This document shows positions 16,840 through 24,731 of a DNA stretch of 29,363 nt, in pieces. A program made the position numbers and the translations under genes. The stretch spans positions 1-29,363 of the forward strand of contig SIBR01000044.1 of NCBI GenBank assembly GCA_009695065.1, given 5' to 3'. Below the pieces are notes generated by a model that had not been told where the DNA came from, did no database searches, and worked only from the letters and a program-made list of their open reading frames with translations. Each line of letters begins with the position of its first letter. Position 1 is the stretch's first letter. This DNA comes from Opitutus sp. (GTDB lineage: Bacteria > Verrucomicrobiota > Verrucomicrobiae > Opitutales > Opitutaceae).

Positions 16840-18390
16840 ATGACCACCCCGACCGCCGCTCCCGCCCTCCGGCTCGCCGGTATCACCAAGAGCTTTGGCG
16901 CGACGCAGGCGCTCCGGGGCGTGACGCTCGAAATCGCCCCGGGCACCGTGCATGCGCTGATCGGCGAGAACGGCGCGGGCAAAAGCACGCTGATGAAAAT
17001 CCTCAGCGGGGCGCACGCTGCCGACGCGGGGACGATGGAACTCGGCGGCGTACCCTACCTGCCGGCGAATCCGCACGATGCGCGGCTCAAGGGCGTGGCG
17101 ATGATTTATCAGGAGCTGAATCTCGCGCTCCACCTCTCCGCGCAGGAAAATATCTTGCTCGGCGCCGAGTCAGCCGCGCTCGGGTGGATCGATCGGAGCT
17201 CGTCGCGGGACCGGGCGCAGGCCGCCCTGGCCCAGCTGGGCCACGAGAATCTCCGCCTCGATCAGCCAGCGGGCACCTTCAGCATCGCCGAACAGCAGGT
17301 GATCGAAATCGCCCGCGCCCTGCTGACCAAGCCGCAGGTGCTCATCATGGATGAGCCGACGAGCAGCCTCACCCAGACCGACACGGGAAAACTTTTCGCG
17401 ACGATCCTCCGGCTGCGGGCGCAAGGAGTGAGCGTCATCTACATCAGCCATTTCCTGGAGGAATGCCGCCGCATCGCCGATCGCTACACCGTGCTCAAGG
17501 ACGGCGAAACCGTTGGCAGTGGCGACATGCGCACCGCGAGCCTCAATCACATCGTGACCCTCATGACCGGCCGCGAGGTGAAGGATCTCTATCCGCATAC
17601 CGCCCACCCGCTCGGGGCCACCGTGCTCGAGGTGAAGGCCCTCGCCAGCGCGCCGCGGCTCAAGCGCGCAAGCCTTCAGGTCCGGGCGGGCGAAATCTTC
17701 GGGCTGGCCGGTCTCATCGGCGCAGGCCGCACGGATTTGCTGCGGGCGATTTTTTCCCTTGATGAAATCGAGGCCGGCGAGGTCTGCATCGTGGGGGCGC
17801 CGGGCAGCGCGGCGGCGCCGCGCGATCGCTGGTCCCAGGGCGTCGGTTTTCTCAGTGAGAATCGCAAGGAGGAGGGCCTCATGCTCAGCCAGCCGATTGC
17901 TGACAATGTCACGCTGACCAAGCATGCGGCCTTCAGCCGGTTCGGCTGGCTCAATGGCCGGCGGCAGCGCACGGCGGCCCAGCACTGGGTCGATGCCCTG
18001 CGGGTAAAATGCCGCGACGTCCTCCAGCCGATCGGTCAGCTTTCCGGCGGCAACCAGCAGAAGGTGGCCATCGCGCGCCTCCTCGAGCATCCAGCGCGAA
18101 TTTTTCTCCTCGATGAACCCACGCGCGGGATCGACGTCGGCAGCAAGGCGCAGATTTATGAGCTGATTGGCGAACTGGCGGCCGGCGGCAAGGCGGTCAT
18201 CGTCGTCAGCAGTTACCTGCCCGAGCTCCTCGGGCTCTGTGACACGATTGGCGTCATGTGCCGGGGCGAACTCGCCGCCATCCGCCCGCGGATCGAGTGG
18301 AACGAACACGAAATCATTCGCGTCGCGACGGGAGGTCTTCCGCCTTTGGCGGAAAGCCAAATGGGCGTCGGCGGAGCCAAAACCCCATGA
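16840..18390 (+). CDS. Sugar ABC transporter, double ATPase subunit (RbsA-like)
   Basis: The 516-residue protein has two tandem nucleotide-binding domains, as in RbsA/MglA/XylG. Domain one is canonical: Walker A GENGAGKST (42-50, K48), signature FSIAEQQVIEIARAL and Walker B LIMDEPTSS (D171, E172). Domain two has a degenerate Walker A, GLIGAGRTDLL, with R297 where lysine is expected. It keeps LSGGNQQK (401-408) and FLLDEPTRGID (D425). This asymmetry is normal for the family, where one site does most of the hydrolysis. The gene starts 4 nt after the binding-protein stop and its end overlaps the permease start by 4 nt (ATGA), so the three are translationally coupled. Confidence 0.96.
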   Translation: MTTPTAAPALRLAGITKSFGATQALRGVTLEIAPGTVHALIGENGAGKSTLMKILSGAHAADAGTMELGGVPYLPANPHDARLKGVAMIYQELNLALHLSAQENILLGAESAALGWIDRSSSRDRAQAALAQLGHENLRLDQPAGTFSIAEQQVIEIARALLTKPQVLIMDEPTSSLTQTDTGKLFATILRLRAQGVSVIYISHFLEECRRIADRYTVLKDGETVGSGDMRTASLNHIVTLMTGREVKDLYPHTAHPLGATVLEVKALASAPRLKRASLQVRAGEIFGLAGLIGAGRTDLLRAIFSLDEIEAGEVCIVGAPGSAAAPRDRWSQGVGFLSENRKEEGLMLSQPIADNVTLTKHAAFSRFGWLNGRRQRTAAQHWVDALRVKCRDVLQPIGQLSGGNQQKVAIARLLEHPARIFLLDEPTRGIDVGSKAQIYELIGELAAGGKAVIVVSSYLPELLGLCDTIGVMCRGELAAIRPRIEWNEHEIIRVATGGLPPLAESQMGVGGAKTP

Positions 18391-19346
18391 ACGATACCGT
18401 CAAAACCCTCCTCGCCAAAGCCGGGCCTTTTCTCGGGCTGCTCGTGGTGATTGCGCTGTTTTCGATTCCGACGGAAACGCGCGATATTTTCCTCAGCTAT
18501 CATAATTTCAAAATCATCTTCACCCAGACGGTCATCGTCGCCGTCGGCGCCCTCGGGATGACGCTGATCATCGTGAGCGGCGGCATCGATCTTTCGGTCG
18601 GCTCCGCCATTGCCCTGACCAGCGTGGTCGGCGCCATGCTCATCCAGCGCGGATGGGGCACGCTGTCGGTCGTGCTCACCATCATCGGCACCGGCGGCTT
18701 GATCGGCCTGCTGAACGGCACGGCCATCGCCGGCCTCCGCATGATGCCCTTCATCATCACGCTCGGCACCCTCGGCGTCGCGCGCGGCTCGGCCAAGTGG
18801 CTGGCCGAAAACCAAACGGTCAACTACGAGACCTCGCCGCTCAACAGTTGGATGACCACCGCGGATCCTTTCAGCTATTCGCTCCCCGCCGGCGTGTGGG
18901 TGGCGCTCGCGCTCGCCGTGGCGACCTCGCTCCTGTTGCGCAACACGGTTTTTGGCCGGCACATCTTCGCCCTCGGCTCCAACGAGGCCACCGCGCGGCT
19001 CTGCGGCATTCCGACAGTGCGGCTCAAGATTCTCATCTACGCGCTAGCCGGTTGCTTCTTTGGCCTGGCCGGGCTTTTCCAGCTTTCGCGACTTCGCCAG
19101 GGCGATCCGACTGTGGCTGTCGGCCTCGAACTCGACATCATCGCCGCCGTCATCATCGGCGGCGCCAGTCTTTCCGGCGGCGTCGGCACCATCCTCGGCT
19201 CGATGATCGGCGCGCTGATCATGGCCGTGCTGCGCAACGGGACGCAAATGATGGAATGGCAGACCTATTTTCAGGAGATCATCATCGGCCTCGTCATCAT
19301 CGTGGCCGTCTTCCTCGACCGCCTGCGGCAGGGGAAGCAGAACTGA
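18387..19346 (+). CDS. Sugar ABC transporter permease (RbsC-like)
   Basis: The 319-residue inner-membrane protein begins at ATG 18387, overlapping the ATPase stop as ATGA. About eight to ten hydrophobic segments can be traced. Signatures of the BPD_transp_2 / RbsC family are clear: IIVSGGIDLSVGSAIALTSV near residue 55, PFIITLGTLGVARG, FALGSNEATARLCGI (the cytoplasmic loop contacting the ATPase), then DIIAAVIIGGASLSGGVGT followed by ILGSMIGALIMAVLRNG. It forms the homodimeric pore of the importer. The operon ends here; a paired GTAG-type hairpin element follows 33 nt after the stop. Confidence 0.95.
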   Translation: MNDTVKTLLAKAGPFLGLLVVIALFSIPTETRDIFLSYHNFKIIFTQTVIVAVGALGMTLIIVSGGIDLSVGSAIALTSVVGAMLIQRGWGTLSVVLTIIGTGGLIGLLNGTAIAGLRMMPFIITLGTLGVARGSAKWLAENQTVNYETSPLNSWMTTADPFSYSLPAGVWVALALAVATSLLLRNTVFGRHIFALGSNEATARLCGIPTVRLKILIYALAGCFFGLAGLFQLSRLRQGDPTVAVGLELDIIAAVIIGGASLSGGVGTILGSMIGALIMAVLRNGTQMMEWQTYFQEIIIGLVIIVAVFLDRLRQGKQN

Positions 19347-19379
19347 TTCCACCGGGGTGACGCGAGGGCACGGTTTGTC

Positions 19380-19455
19380 GTAGCCCTGCCCGGGAGGGCA
19401 GGGACCGATGATAGGTGGAGTATCGAGAAATCCCGCTGCTCTCGCAGCGGGCCAC
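19380..19455. repeat. GTAG...CCAC paired-hairpin element, copy 2 (76 bp)
   Basis: GTAG, CCCTGCCC-GGGA-GGGCAGGG (19384-19403), a 28-nt spacer, CCCGCTGC-TCTC-GCAGCGGG (19432-19451) and CCAC (a CTAC variant). Length and spacing are identical to the element at 9221-9296. It lies directly after the ABC operon and could act as a terminator or mRNA 3' stabiliser. Confidence 0.8.
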
Positions 19456-19633
19456 GCAGGCACTCGGGGACCCCGGGTTGGTCCGTCTCCATCGATCAAA
19501 CCTGTGTCCTCCGGGTAATACGGGAGTTCGAAGGAGTCCTCCGGCGCTGACTGTCCGAGTCGCCATACTTTGCGCATTGACGTCGTTGAGTGGGAATCAG
19601 CAATTGAAGTTCCGCCTCGATTCTTCCCACCGC

Positions 19634-22600
19634 ATGAAAATCCTGTTTGCCCCCGCCTCGTGCCGTGTTTTCGCCGTTCGAACGGCTCTTCTCCTCGCGG
19701 CTTTTTTGTGCGCCCAAGCTTTCGCGGCGGCGCCCGTGTTGAAGGTCCTCTTCCTCGGCGACAACGGCCACCACCGTCCCGCGGAACGCCTGCGCGATCT
19801 CGGACCCGCAATGATGCATCGCGGCATCCAGCTCGTGTACACGGAGGACGTCGCCGCGCTCTCGCTCGCCAACCTGAAGCGCTACGACGCCCTGCTGATT
19901 TACGCCAACATCGACACCATTGCCCCGGCGCAGGAGCAGGCGTTGCTCGACTACGTCACGCAGGGCGGCGGGCTCTTTGCGCTGCATTGTGCGAGCTACA
20001 GTTTCCGCAATTCCGACAAGTTCGTCGCCCTGGTGGGCGCGCAGTTCAAGAGCCATGGGACCGGCGTCTTCCGCACGACGCTCGTGGCGCCGAACCATCC
20101 GATCGTTCAGGGCTTTTCCGGTTTTGAGAGCTGGGACGAGAGCTACGTCCACACGCGGCACAACGAGCAAAATCGCACGGTGCTCGAGGTGAGGGACAAT
20201 GAGCCGTGGACCTGGACGCGCACCGAGGGCCTGGGCCGCGTGTTCTACACGGCGTGGGGTCACGATGAGCGCACCTGGCGGAATCCCGGTTTCCAGGATC
20301 TCGTCGAGCGCGGCCTGCGTTTCACTGCCGGCCAAAAATTGCCCGGCGCCCTCAGCGAGCGGCCGAGCATCGCCGGCTTCGAAGTGATCGATCAGCCGGG
20401 CATTCCCTACTATCCGCCCGGCCAGCGCTCCCAGGGCGACGGCGCCTGGCCGCAGATGCCCAAGCCGCTGGCGCCCGAGCAGTCGATGCAGCATCTCGTC
20501 GTCCCCGGCGGTTTCGAGGTGCAACTCGTCGCGAGCGAGCCCGAGATTCGGAAACCGATCACGATGGCGTGGGACGAGCGCGGCCGGCTTTGGATCGCCG
20601 AGACCCTCGATTATCCCAATCGTGTCCTCCCGCCGGGCGAAGCCGGTCGAGATCGCATCGTCATCTGCGAGGACACCAACGGCGACGGGCGCATGGACAA
20701 ATTCACGGTCTTTGCCGAGGGCCTCAACCTCCCCACGTCGCTCACCTTTGCCAAAGGCGGCGTGATCGTGCACCAGATGCCGAACACGATTTTCCTCCAG
20801 GACACCGACGGTGACGGCAAGGCTGACGTGCGTGAGGTGCTCTTTACAGGCTGGGGCCGCCGCGACACCCACGCGGGCCCGAACAATCTGGTCCAGGGCT
20901 TCGACAACTGGATTTGGGGCGTCGTCGGCTACAGCGGATTCAACGGCAGCGTCGGGGGCCGGCCGCTTGCGTTCAACCAGGCGTTCTATCGTTTTCGGCC
21001 GGATGGCTCCGCGCTCGAGGCGATTCGCTCGAACAACAACAACAGCTGGGGCCTCGGTTTCACCGAGGAGGGACTCGTCTTCGGATCGACCGCCAACAAC
21101 AACCCGAGCGTCTATGTGCCGATTCCCGATCGGTACTACGCGCCCGCCGGGCTGACGGCGCGGGTGCTCACGGGCATCGCCGACACCTCGCGTTTCCTGC
21201 CGCTGACGGGCCGCGTGCGGCAGGTCGACGTCCATTGGGGCTACACGGCCGCAGCCGGCCACGCCTTCTACACCGCTCGCGCCTATCCCAAGGAATATTG
21301 GAACCGCATCGCGTTTGTCGCCGAACCGACCGGGCACCTCGTCGGACAGTTCAATCTCGAGGCCATGGGGGCGAATTTCCGCTCGAAGAATCCGACCAAT
21401 CTCATCGTCAGCGACGACGAGTGGTTCGCGCCCATCATGGCCGAGGTCGGTCCCGATGGCGCCATGTGGGTGATCGATTGGTATAACTACATCGTCCAGC
21501 ACAACCCGACGCCGAGGAATTTTCAGAATGGCTTGGGCAACGCCTACGACAACGAGCTCCGCGACCAACGCTTTGGCCGCATCTACCGCATCGTCTGGAA
21601 AGGCGAGGGCGCGCGGCCCGCGGCCCGCTTTTCCCTGGCCAACGCGGCCCCCGCCCAGCTCGTGGCTGCGCTCGTCCACGACAATCTCCTCTGGCGCCGT
21701 CACGCCCAGCGTTTGCTCGTCGAGCGCGGCCGCAAGGATATCGTGCCCGGGCTGCTCACGCTGGTGCGCAATCCCCAGGTGGATGAAATTGGGCTGAACG
21801 TAGGCGCCATTCACGCGTTGTGGACACTGCACGGACTTCATGCGCTCGAAGCGCTGCCGGAGGCGCTGACGGCCGCGACCGAAGCGCTGCGCCATCCGTC
21901 CGCCGGCGTGCGCCGCAACGCTCTCGGCGTCTTGCCGCAAACCGCCGCTACTGCGACGGCCGTGTTGAACGCGGGGTTGTTGGCCGATCCTGACGCGCAG
22001 GTGCGGCTCGCGGCGTTGCTCGCCCTCGCCGAGGCGCCCCCCACGCCCGCGGCGGGCGCTCCGCTCCATGCGATGCTCGCGACGCCGGACCTCACGCTCG
22101 ACCGCTGGACCGTCGATGGCGCGAAGATGGCGGCGGTGGCGCAGCAGAAATCATTTCTCTCGGCCTGTACGCCGTCGGAAACGGCCGCCGGTCGCGAGAC
22201 GATGAAAAGCGATCTAAACCCGGCGGCGCTCGTCGACGCCTTCGAAAAGCCTGCGCCGCTCGAGTCCTGGGTGCTCACCAAGACGACCGGCGAGGTGGAG
22301 CTGGGGCTCGCCGCGAATGGCCGCGCGGACGGGCATAGCCTGCAGCTGAAAGCGTCGGGCGCCGGAGCGAACGCGCTGGCCGCGAAGAAAGTCACCGTGA
22401 AGCGCCACAGCCGCTATTCCCTCGCCGGCTGGATCAAGCTGGAGGACGTCGTGCCGGCGAGCCCGGCGATTGGGGCGTTTCTCAGCGTGCCGCAGATCAC
22501 CCAGCCGCAGCGCGCGATTTCGGTCGGCTTGAAGGGCACGAACGACTGGTCGCAGATGCGCGTCCTTTTCGACACGGGCGCTCTCACCGAAATCTCCGTC

Positions 22601-23161
22601 GCCTGCGGGATTGGTGGCGGTGGTTTGGCGGTGGGCACGGCGTCGTTCGATGATCTTTCGCTCACGGACTTGGGTCCGACCGACGAGACGATCGCGAATC
22701 CGCTTTCGGTGGTGCTCGCCCATCTGCTGACCCACACGGGTGCTGGCGGAGCCGCCACGGCGACAGTCACCGACGCCAACGTCGTGACGCTCGAACTCGC
22801 GACCATCCAGGACGTCATGAAATTCGATCGCGCCGAACTCACGATCAGGGCCGGCCAGAACGGAAAGATCGTCTTCAAGAACAACGATCACATGCCGCAC
22901 AACGTCGTCGTAATTCGGCCCGGCGCGCTCGATGCCGTGGGCGCGCTGGCCGACGGCATGCTCACCAATCCGCAGGCGATGGCCCGCAGCTATGTGCCCG
23001 ATTCGCCCGACGTGCTTTTCCACACGCCGCTGGTGAATCCCGGCGAGGCCTTCACCGTCGCCTTCACCGTACCCACCCGGCCCGGCCGCTATCCGATCGT
23101 CTGCACCTTCCCCGGTCACTGGCGGATCATGCAGGCGGTCCTCGTCGTCACTGGAAATTAA
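19634..23161 (+). CDS. Exported ThuA - PVC-type dehydrogenase - HEAT - cupredoxin multidomain protein
   Basis: The 1175-residue protein is started at ATG 19634, where a signal peptide begins (KILFAPASC...ALLLAAFLCAQAFA). The frame is open further upstream into repeat DNA, so earlier starts are rejected. Domains in order: ThuA-like glutamine-amidotransferase fold (~31-235, GGGLFALHC 111-119, VFYTAWGHDERTW); PVC-type membrane-bound dehydrogenase propeller (~285-650, ITMAWDERGRLWIAETLDYP, two Ca-binding-like loops DTNGDGRMD and DTDGDGKAD, FGRIYRIVW); HEAT repeats (~665-810); a carbohydrate-binding-like beta domain (~855-1020); and a C-terminal cupredoxin (~1050-1175). The cupredoxin has type-1 copper ligands H1089, C1157, H1162 and M1166 (CTFPGHWRIM). 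No CxxCH haem motif exists, so copper may carry the electrons. Probably a periplasmic or envelope sugar oxidoreductase; the substrate is unknown. The Gfo/Idh/MocA gene at 23358 follows. Confidence 0.9.
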   Translation: MKILFAPASCRVFAVRTALLLAAFLCAQAFAAAPVLKVLFLGDNGHHRPAERLRDLGPAMMHRGIQLVYTEDVAALSLANLKRYDALLIYANIDTIAPAQEQALLDYVTQGGGLFALHCASYSFRNSDKFVALVGAQFKSHGTGVFRTTLVAPNHPIVQGFSGFESWDESYVHTRHNEQNRTVLEVRDNEPWTWTRTEGLGRVFYTAWGHDERTWRNPGFQDLVERGLRFTAGQKLPGALSERPSIAGFEVIDQPGIPYYPPGQRSQGDGAWPQMPKPLAPEQSMQHLVVPGGFEVQLVASEPEIRKPITMAWDERGRLWIAETLDYPNRVLPPGEAGRDRIVICEDTNGDGRMDKFTVFAEGLNLPTSLTFAKGGVIVHQMPNTIFLQDTDGDGKADVREVLFTGWGRRDTHAGPNNLVQGFDNWIWGVVGYSGFNGSVGGRPLAFNQAFYRFRPDGSALEAIRSNNNNSWGLGFTEEGLVFGSTANNNPSVYVPIPDRYYAPAGLTARVLTGIADTSRFLPLTGRVRQVDVHWGYTAAAGHAFYTARAYPKEYWNRIAFVAEPTGHLVGQFNLEAMGANFRSKNPTNLIVSDDEWFAPIMAEVGPDGAMWVIDWYNYIVQHNPTPRNFQNGLGNAYDNELRDQRFGRIYRIVWKGEGARPAARFSLANAAPAQLVAALVHDNLLWRRHAQRLLVERGRKDIVPGLLTLVRNPQVDEIGLNVGAIHALWTLHGLHALEALPEALTAATEALRHPSAGVRRNALGVLPQTAATATAVLNAGLLADPDAQVRLAALLALAEAPPTPAAGAPLHAMLATPDLTLDRWTVDGAKMAAVAQQKSFLSACTPSETAAGRETMKSDLNPAALVDAFEKPAPLESWVLTKTTGEVELGLAANGRADGHSLQLKASGAGANALAAKKVTVKRHSRYSLAGWIKLEDVVPASPAIGAFLSVPQITQPQRAISVGLKGTNDWSQMRVLFDTGALTEISVACGIGGGGLAVGTASFDDLSLTDLGPTDETIANPLSVVLAHLLTHTGAGGAATATVTDANVVTLELATIQDVMKFDRAELTIRAGQNGKIVFKNNDHMPHNVVVIRPGALDAVGALADGMLTNPQAMARSYVPDSPDVLFHTPLVNPGEAFTVAFTVPTRPGRYPIVCTFPGHWRIMQAVLVVTGN

Positions 23162-23241
23162 CAGCCTGGGCTCAATCAAAGCAGTGAGAACCGCTAATCT
23201 TCGCTAATGTCCGCTGATTATTCCCCCTCGCCAATGTCCGC

Positions 23242-23262
23242 GCTTCGCCGATTAGGCGAAGC
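23242..23262 (+). terminator. Hairpin 80 nt after the ThuA-cupredoxin gene
   Basis: GCTTCGCC (23242-23249) pairs with GGCGAAGC (23255-23262) around GATTA. Just before it, 23190-23240 contains a degenerate series of CGCTAAT-like units, probably another intergenic repeat. It is a possible terminator or attenuator between the ThuA gene and the next oxidoreductase. Confidence 0.4.
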
Positions 23263-23357
23263 ATCCACACTCTAAGCCGCCTTTTGCCTCCGAAAAATCA
23301 GCGCAAATTGACGGTTCCTCCTCTGACCTGCCCCGTTTGATCAAATCGAGTTCCGCC

Positions 23358-24479
23358 ATGCCCAAGAAAATCAACATTGCCATCGCCGGCCTCGGTTTCG
23401 GGGCTGAGTTCATTCCGATCTACCAGGCGCATCCCGACGCCAAGCTCGTCGCTGTTTGCCAGCGCGACCCGAAGAAACTGGCGGCGATCCAGAACGCCTT
23501 CGGCATCGCCAAGGGTTTCACCGACTACGACGCGATGCTGCGCGATCCCGAAATCGACGCCGTGCACATCAACACGCCCATCCCGGACCACGCGCCGCAA
23601 AGCATCAAGGCCCTGCGCGCCGGCAAGCACGTCGCCTGCACCGTGCCGATGGCGACCTCGATCGCCGATTGCCGGCGCATTGTCGATCTGACGCGAAAGA
23701 CTGGGCTGAAGTATATGATGATGGAGACGGTCGTCTACGCCCGTGAATACCTCTTCATCAAGGAACTCTACGACCGCGGTGAGCTGGGCAAAATCCAGTT
23801 TCTTCAGGCGAGTCACCAGCAGGACATGGATGGCTGGCCTAACTACTGGCCGGGCCTGCCGCCGATGTGGTACGCGACCCACTGCGTCGGGCCCATGCTC
23901 GCGCTGACCGATGCCGTCGCGGAATATGTCTCGTGCTTTGGGTCCGGCACAATCCGTCCGGAGTTGGTCAAGCAGTACGGTTCGCCGTTCGCCGTGGAGA
24001 CGGCGCACGTCAGGTTCAAAGACTCCGATTTGACCGCTCGCATCATCCGCTCGCTCTTCGACACCGCGCGGCAGTATCGCGAAAGCATCGATGTCTACGG
24101 GTCGAAGAAATCCTTCGAGTGGTCGCTGGTCGAACACGAGCCGCACATTTTGCACACGGCGAAACTGACCGAGCACAGGATACCGAAGAAAATCAAAGTG
24201 CCCGATTATGCGAAGCGGCTGCCCGCGGAGATTCGAAAGTTCACGACCAAGGGGGTCTACGATCTCGGCAAGAAGACCCACCGCAGCTTCACCCAGGGCG
24301 CCGGGCACGGCGGCTCGCACCCGCATCTCGCGCATGAGTTTCTCCGCGCGTTGATCGAGGATCGCGGCCCGCGCCCGAACGCGGTGAAATCCGCCAACTG
24401 GACCTGCGTCGGCCTCTGCGCCCATGAGTCCGCCCTCGCCGGCGGGAAGATCGTGAAGCTGCCGGCGTTCACCCAGTAG
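23358..24479 (+). CDS. Gfo/Idh/MocA-family oxidoreductase lacking the EKP lysine
   Basis: The 373-residue cytosolic protein starts at ATG 23358; a TTG at 23337 would add 7 residues. The N-terminal Rossmann fold shows the dinucleotide loop IAGLGFGAEF, then VAVCQRDPKK and VHINTPIPDHAPQS. The sequence after GKHV is ACTVPMATS: the family's EKP is replaced by T95-V96-P97, so the usual catalytic or NAD-binding lysine is missing. The C-terminal domain has WYATHCVGPMLALTD and ends GGSHPHLAHEFLRALIED. Family knowledge: these enzymes oxidise or reduce sugars and polyols with NAD(P). The changed motif defines a variant subgroup whose activity may differ. It follows the ThuA fusion on the same strand by 196 nt. 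Confidence 0.92.
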   Translation: MPKKINIAIAGLGFGAEFIPIYQAHPDAKLVAVCQRDPKKLAAIQNAFGIAKGFTDYDAMLRDPEIDAVHINTPIPDHAPQSIKALRAGKHVACTVPMATSIADCRRIVDLTRKTGLKYMMMETVVYAREYLFIKELYDRGELGKIQFLQASHQQDMDGWPNYWPGLPPMWYATHCVGPMLALTDAVAEYVSCFGSGTIRPELVKQYGSPFAVETAHVRFKDSDLTARIIRSLFDTARQYRESIDVYGSKKSFEWSLVEHEPHILHTAKLTEHRIPKKIKVPDYAKRLPAEIRKFTTKGVYDLGKKTHRSFTQGAGHGGSHPHLAHEFLRALIEDRGPRPNAVKSANWTCVGLCAHESALAGGKIVKLPAFTQ

Positions 24480-24480
24480 C

Positions 24481-24499
24481 GCCTTGCACCGAGCAAGGC
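24481..24499 (+). terminator. Hairpin immediately after the Gfo/Idh/MocA stop
   Basis: GCCTTGC (24481-24487) and GCAAGGC (24493-24499) form a perfect 7-bp stem with loop ACCGA, starting two bases after the TAG stop at 24479. No U-tract follows, so it may act with the palindromes further downstream. Confidence 0.45.
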
Positions 24500-24526
24500 C
24501 GCAACCCGTATTCTGCGACTGTCTGT

Positions 24527-24600
24527 GTAGCCCGCTTCGGGAGAAGCGGGATTTCTCAGCGCATGACCTGCGTCGGTCCCTGCCTCTCGGGCAGGGCTAC
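24527..24600. repeat. GTAG...CTAC paired-hairpin element, copy 3 (74 bp)
   Basis: GTAG, CCCGCTTC-GGGA-GAAGCGGG (24531-24550), a 27-nt spacer, CCCTGCC-TCTCG-GGCAGGG (24578-24596) and CTAC. Relative to copy 2 (19380-19455), the CCCTGCC hairpin is at the right instead of the left, as if the element were inverted. Confidence 0.78.
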
Positions 24601-24679
24601 GGCGAACCACTTAATCGCCGAATCCGGACTTAACGGTAGAGCAAGCATTTTGTGCGCGGACAGGCCGTGACCCCCGCTT

Positions 24680-24705
24680 GTAGTTCCGCTTGAAGGCGGA
24701 ACTAC
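24680..24705. repeat. GTAGTTCCGC palindrome (26 bp)
   Basis: GTAGTTCCGC (24680-24689) pairs perfectly with GCGGAACTAC (24696-24705). It is a single, compact relative of the paired element at 15665-15734 and lies between two convergent oxidoreductase genes, where it may work as a bidirectional terminator. Confidence 0.75.
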
Positions 24706-24731
24706 GAGCGGACCTGTTTCTCTTTGTCCGC

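Noticed and set aside
19415..19633. 73-residue N-terminal extension of the ThuA fusion
   Set aside because: It covers part of the GTAG...CCAC repeat and would precede the signal peptide.
19634..23161. Cytochrome c domain in the PVC-type protein
   Set aside because: No CxxCH motif is present anywhere in the protein; the C-terminal redox-like domain is a cupredoxin.
23337..23357. TTG start for the oxidoreductase at 23358
   Set aside because: It adds only MIKSSSA before a normal ATG that is directly followed by the Rossmann beta strand; family members start at the ATG.
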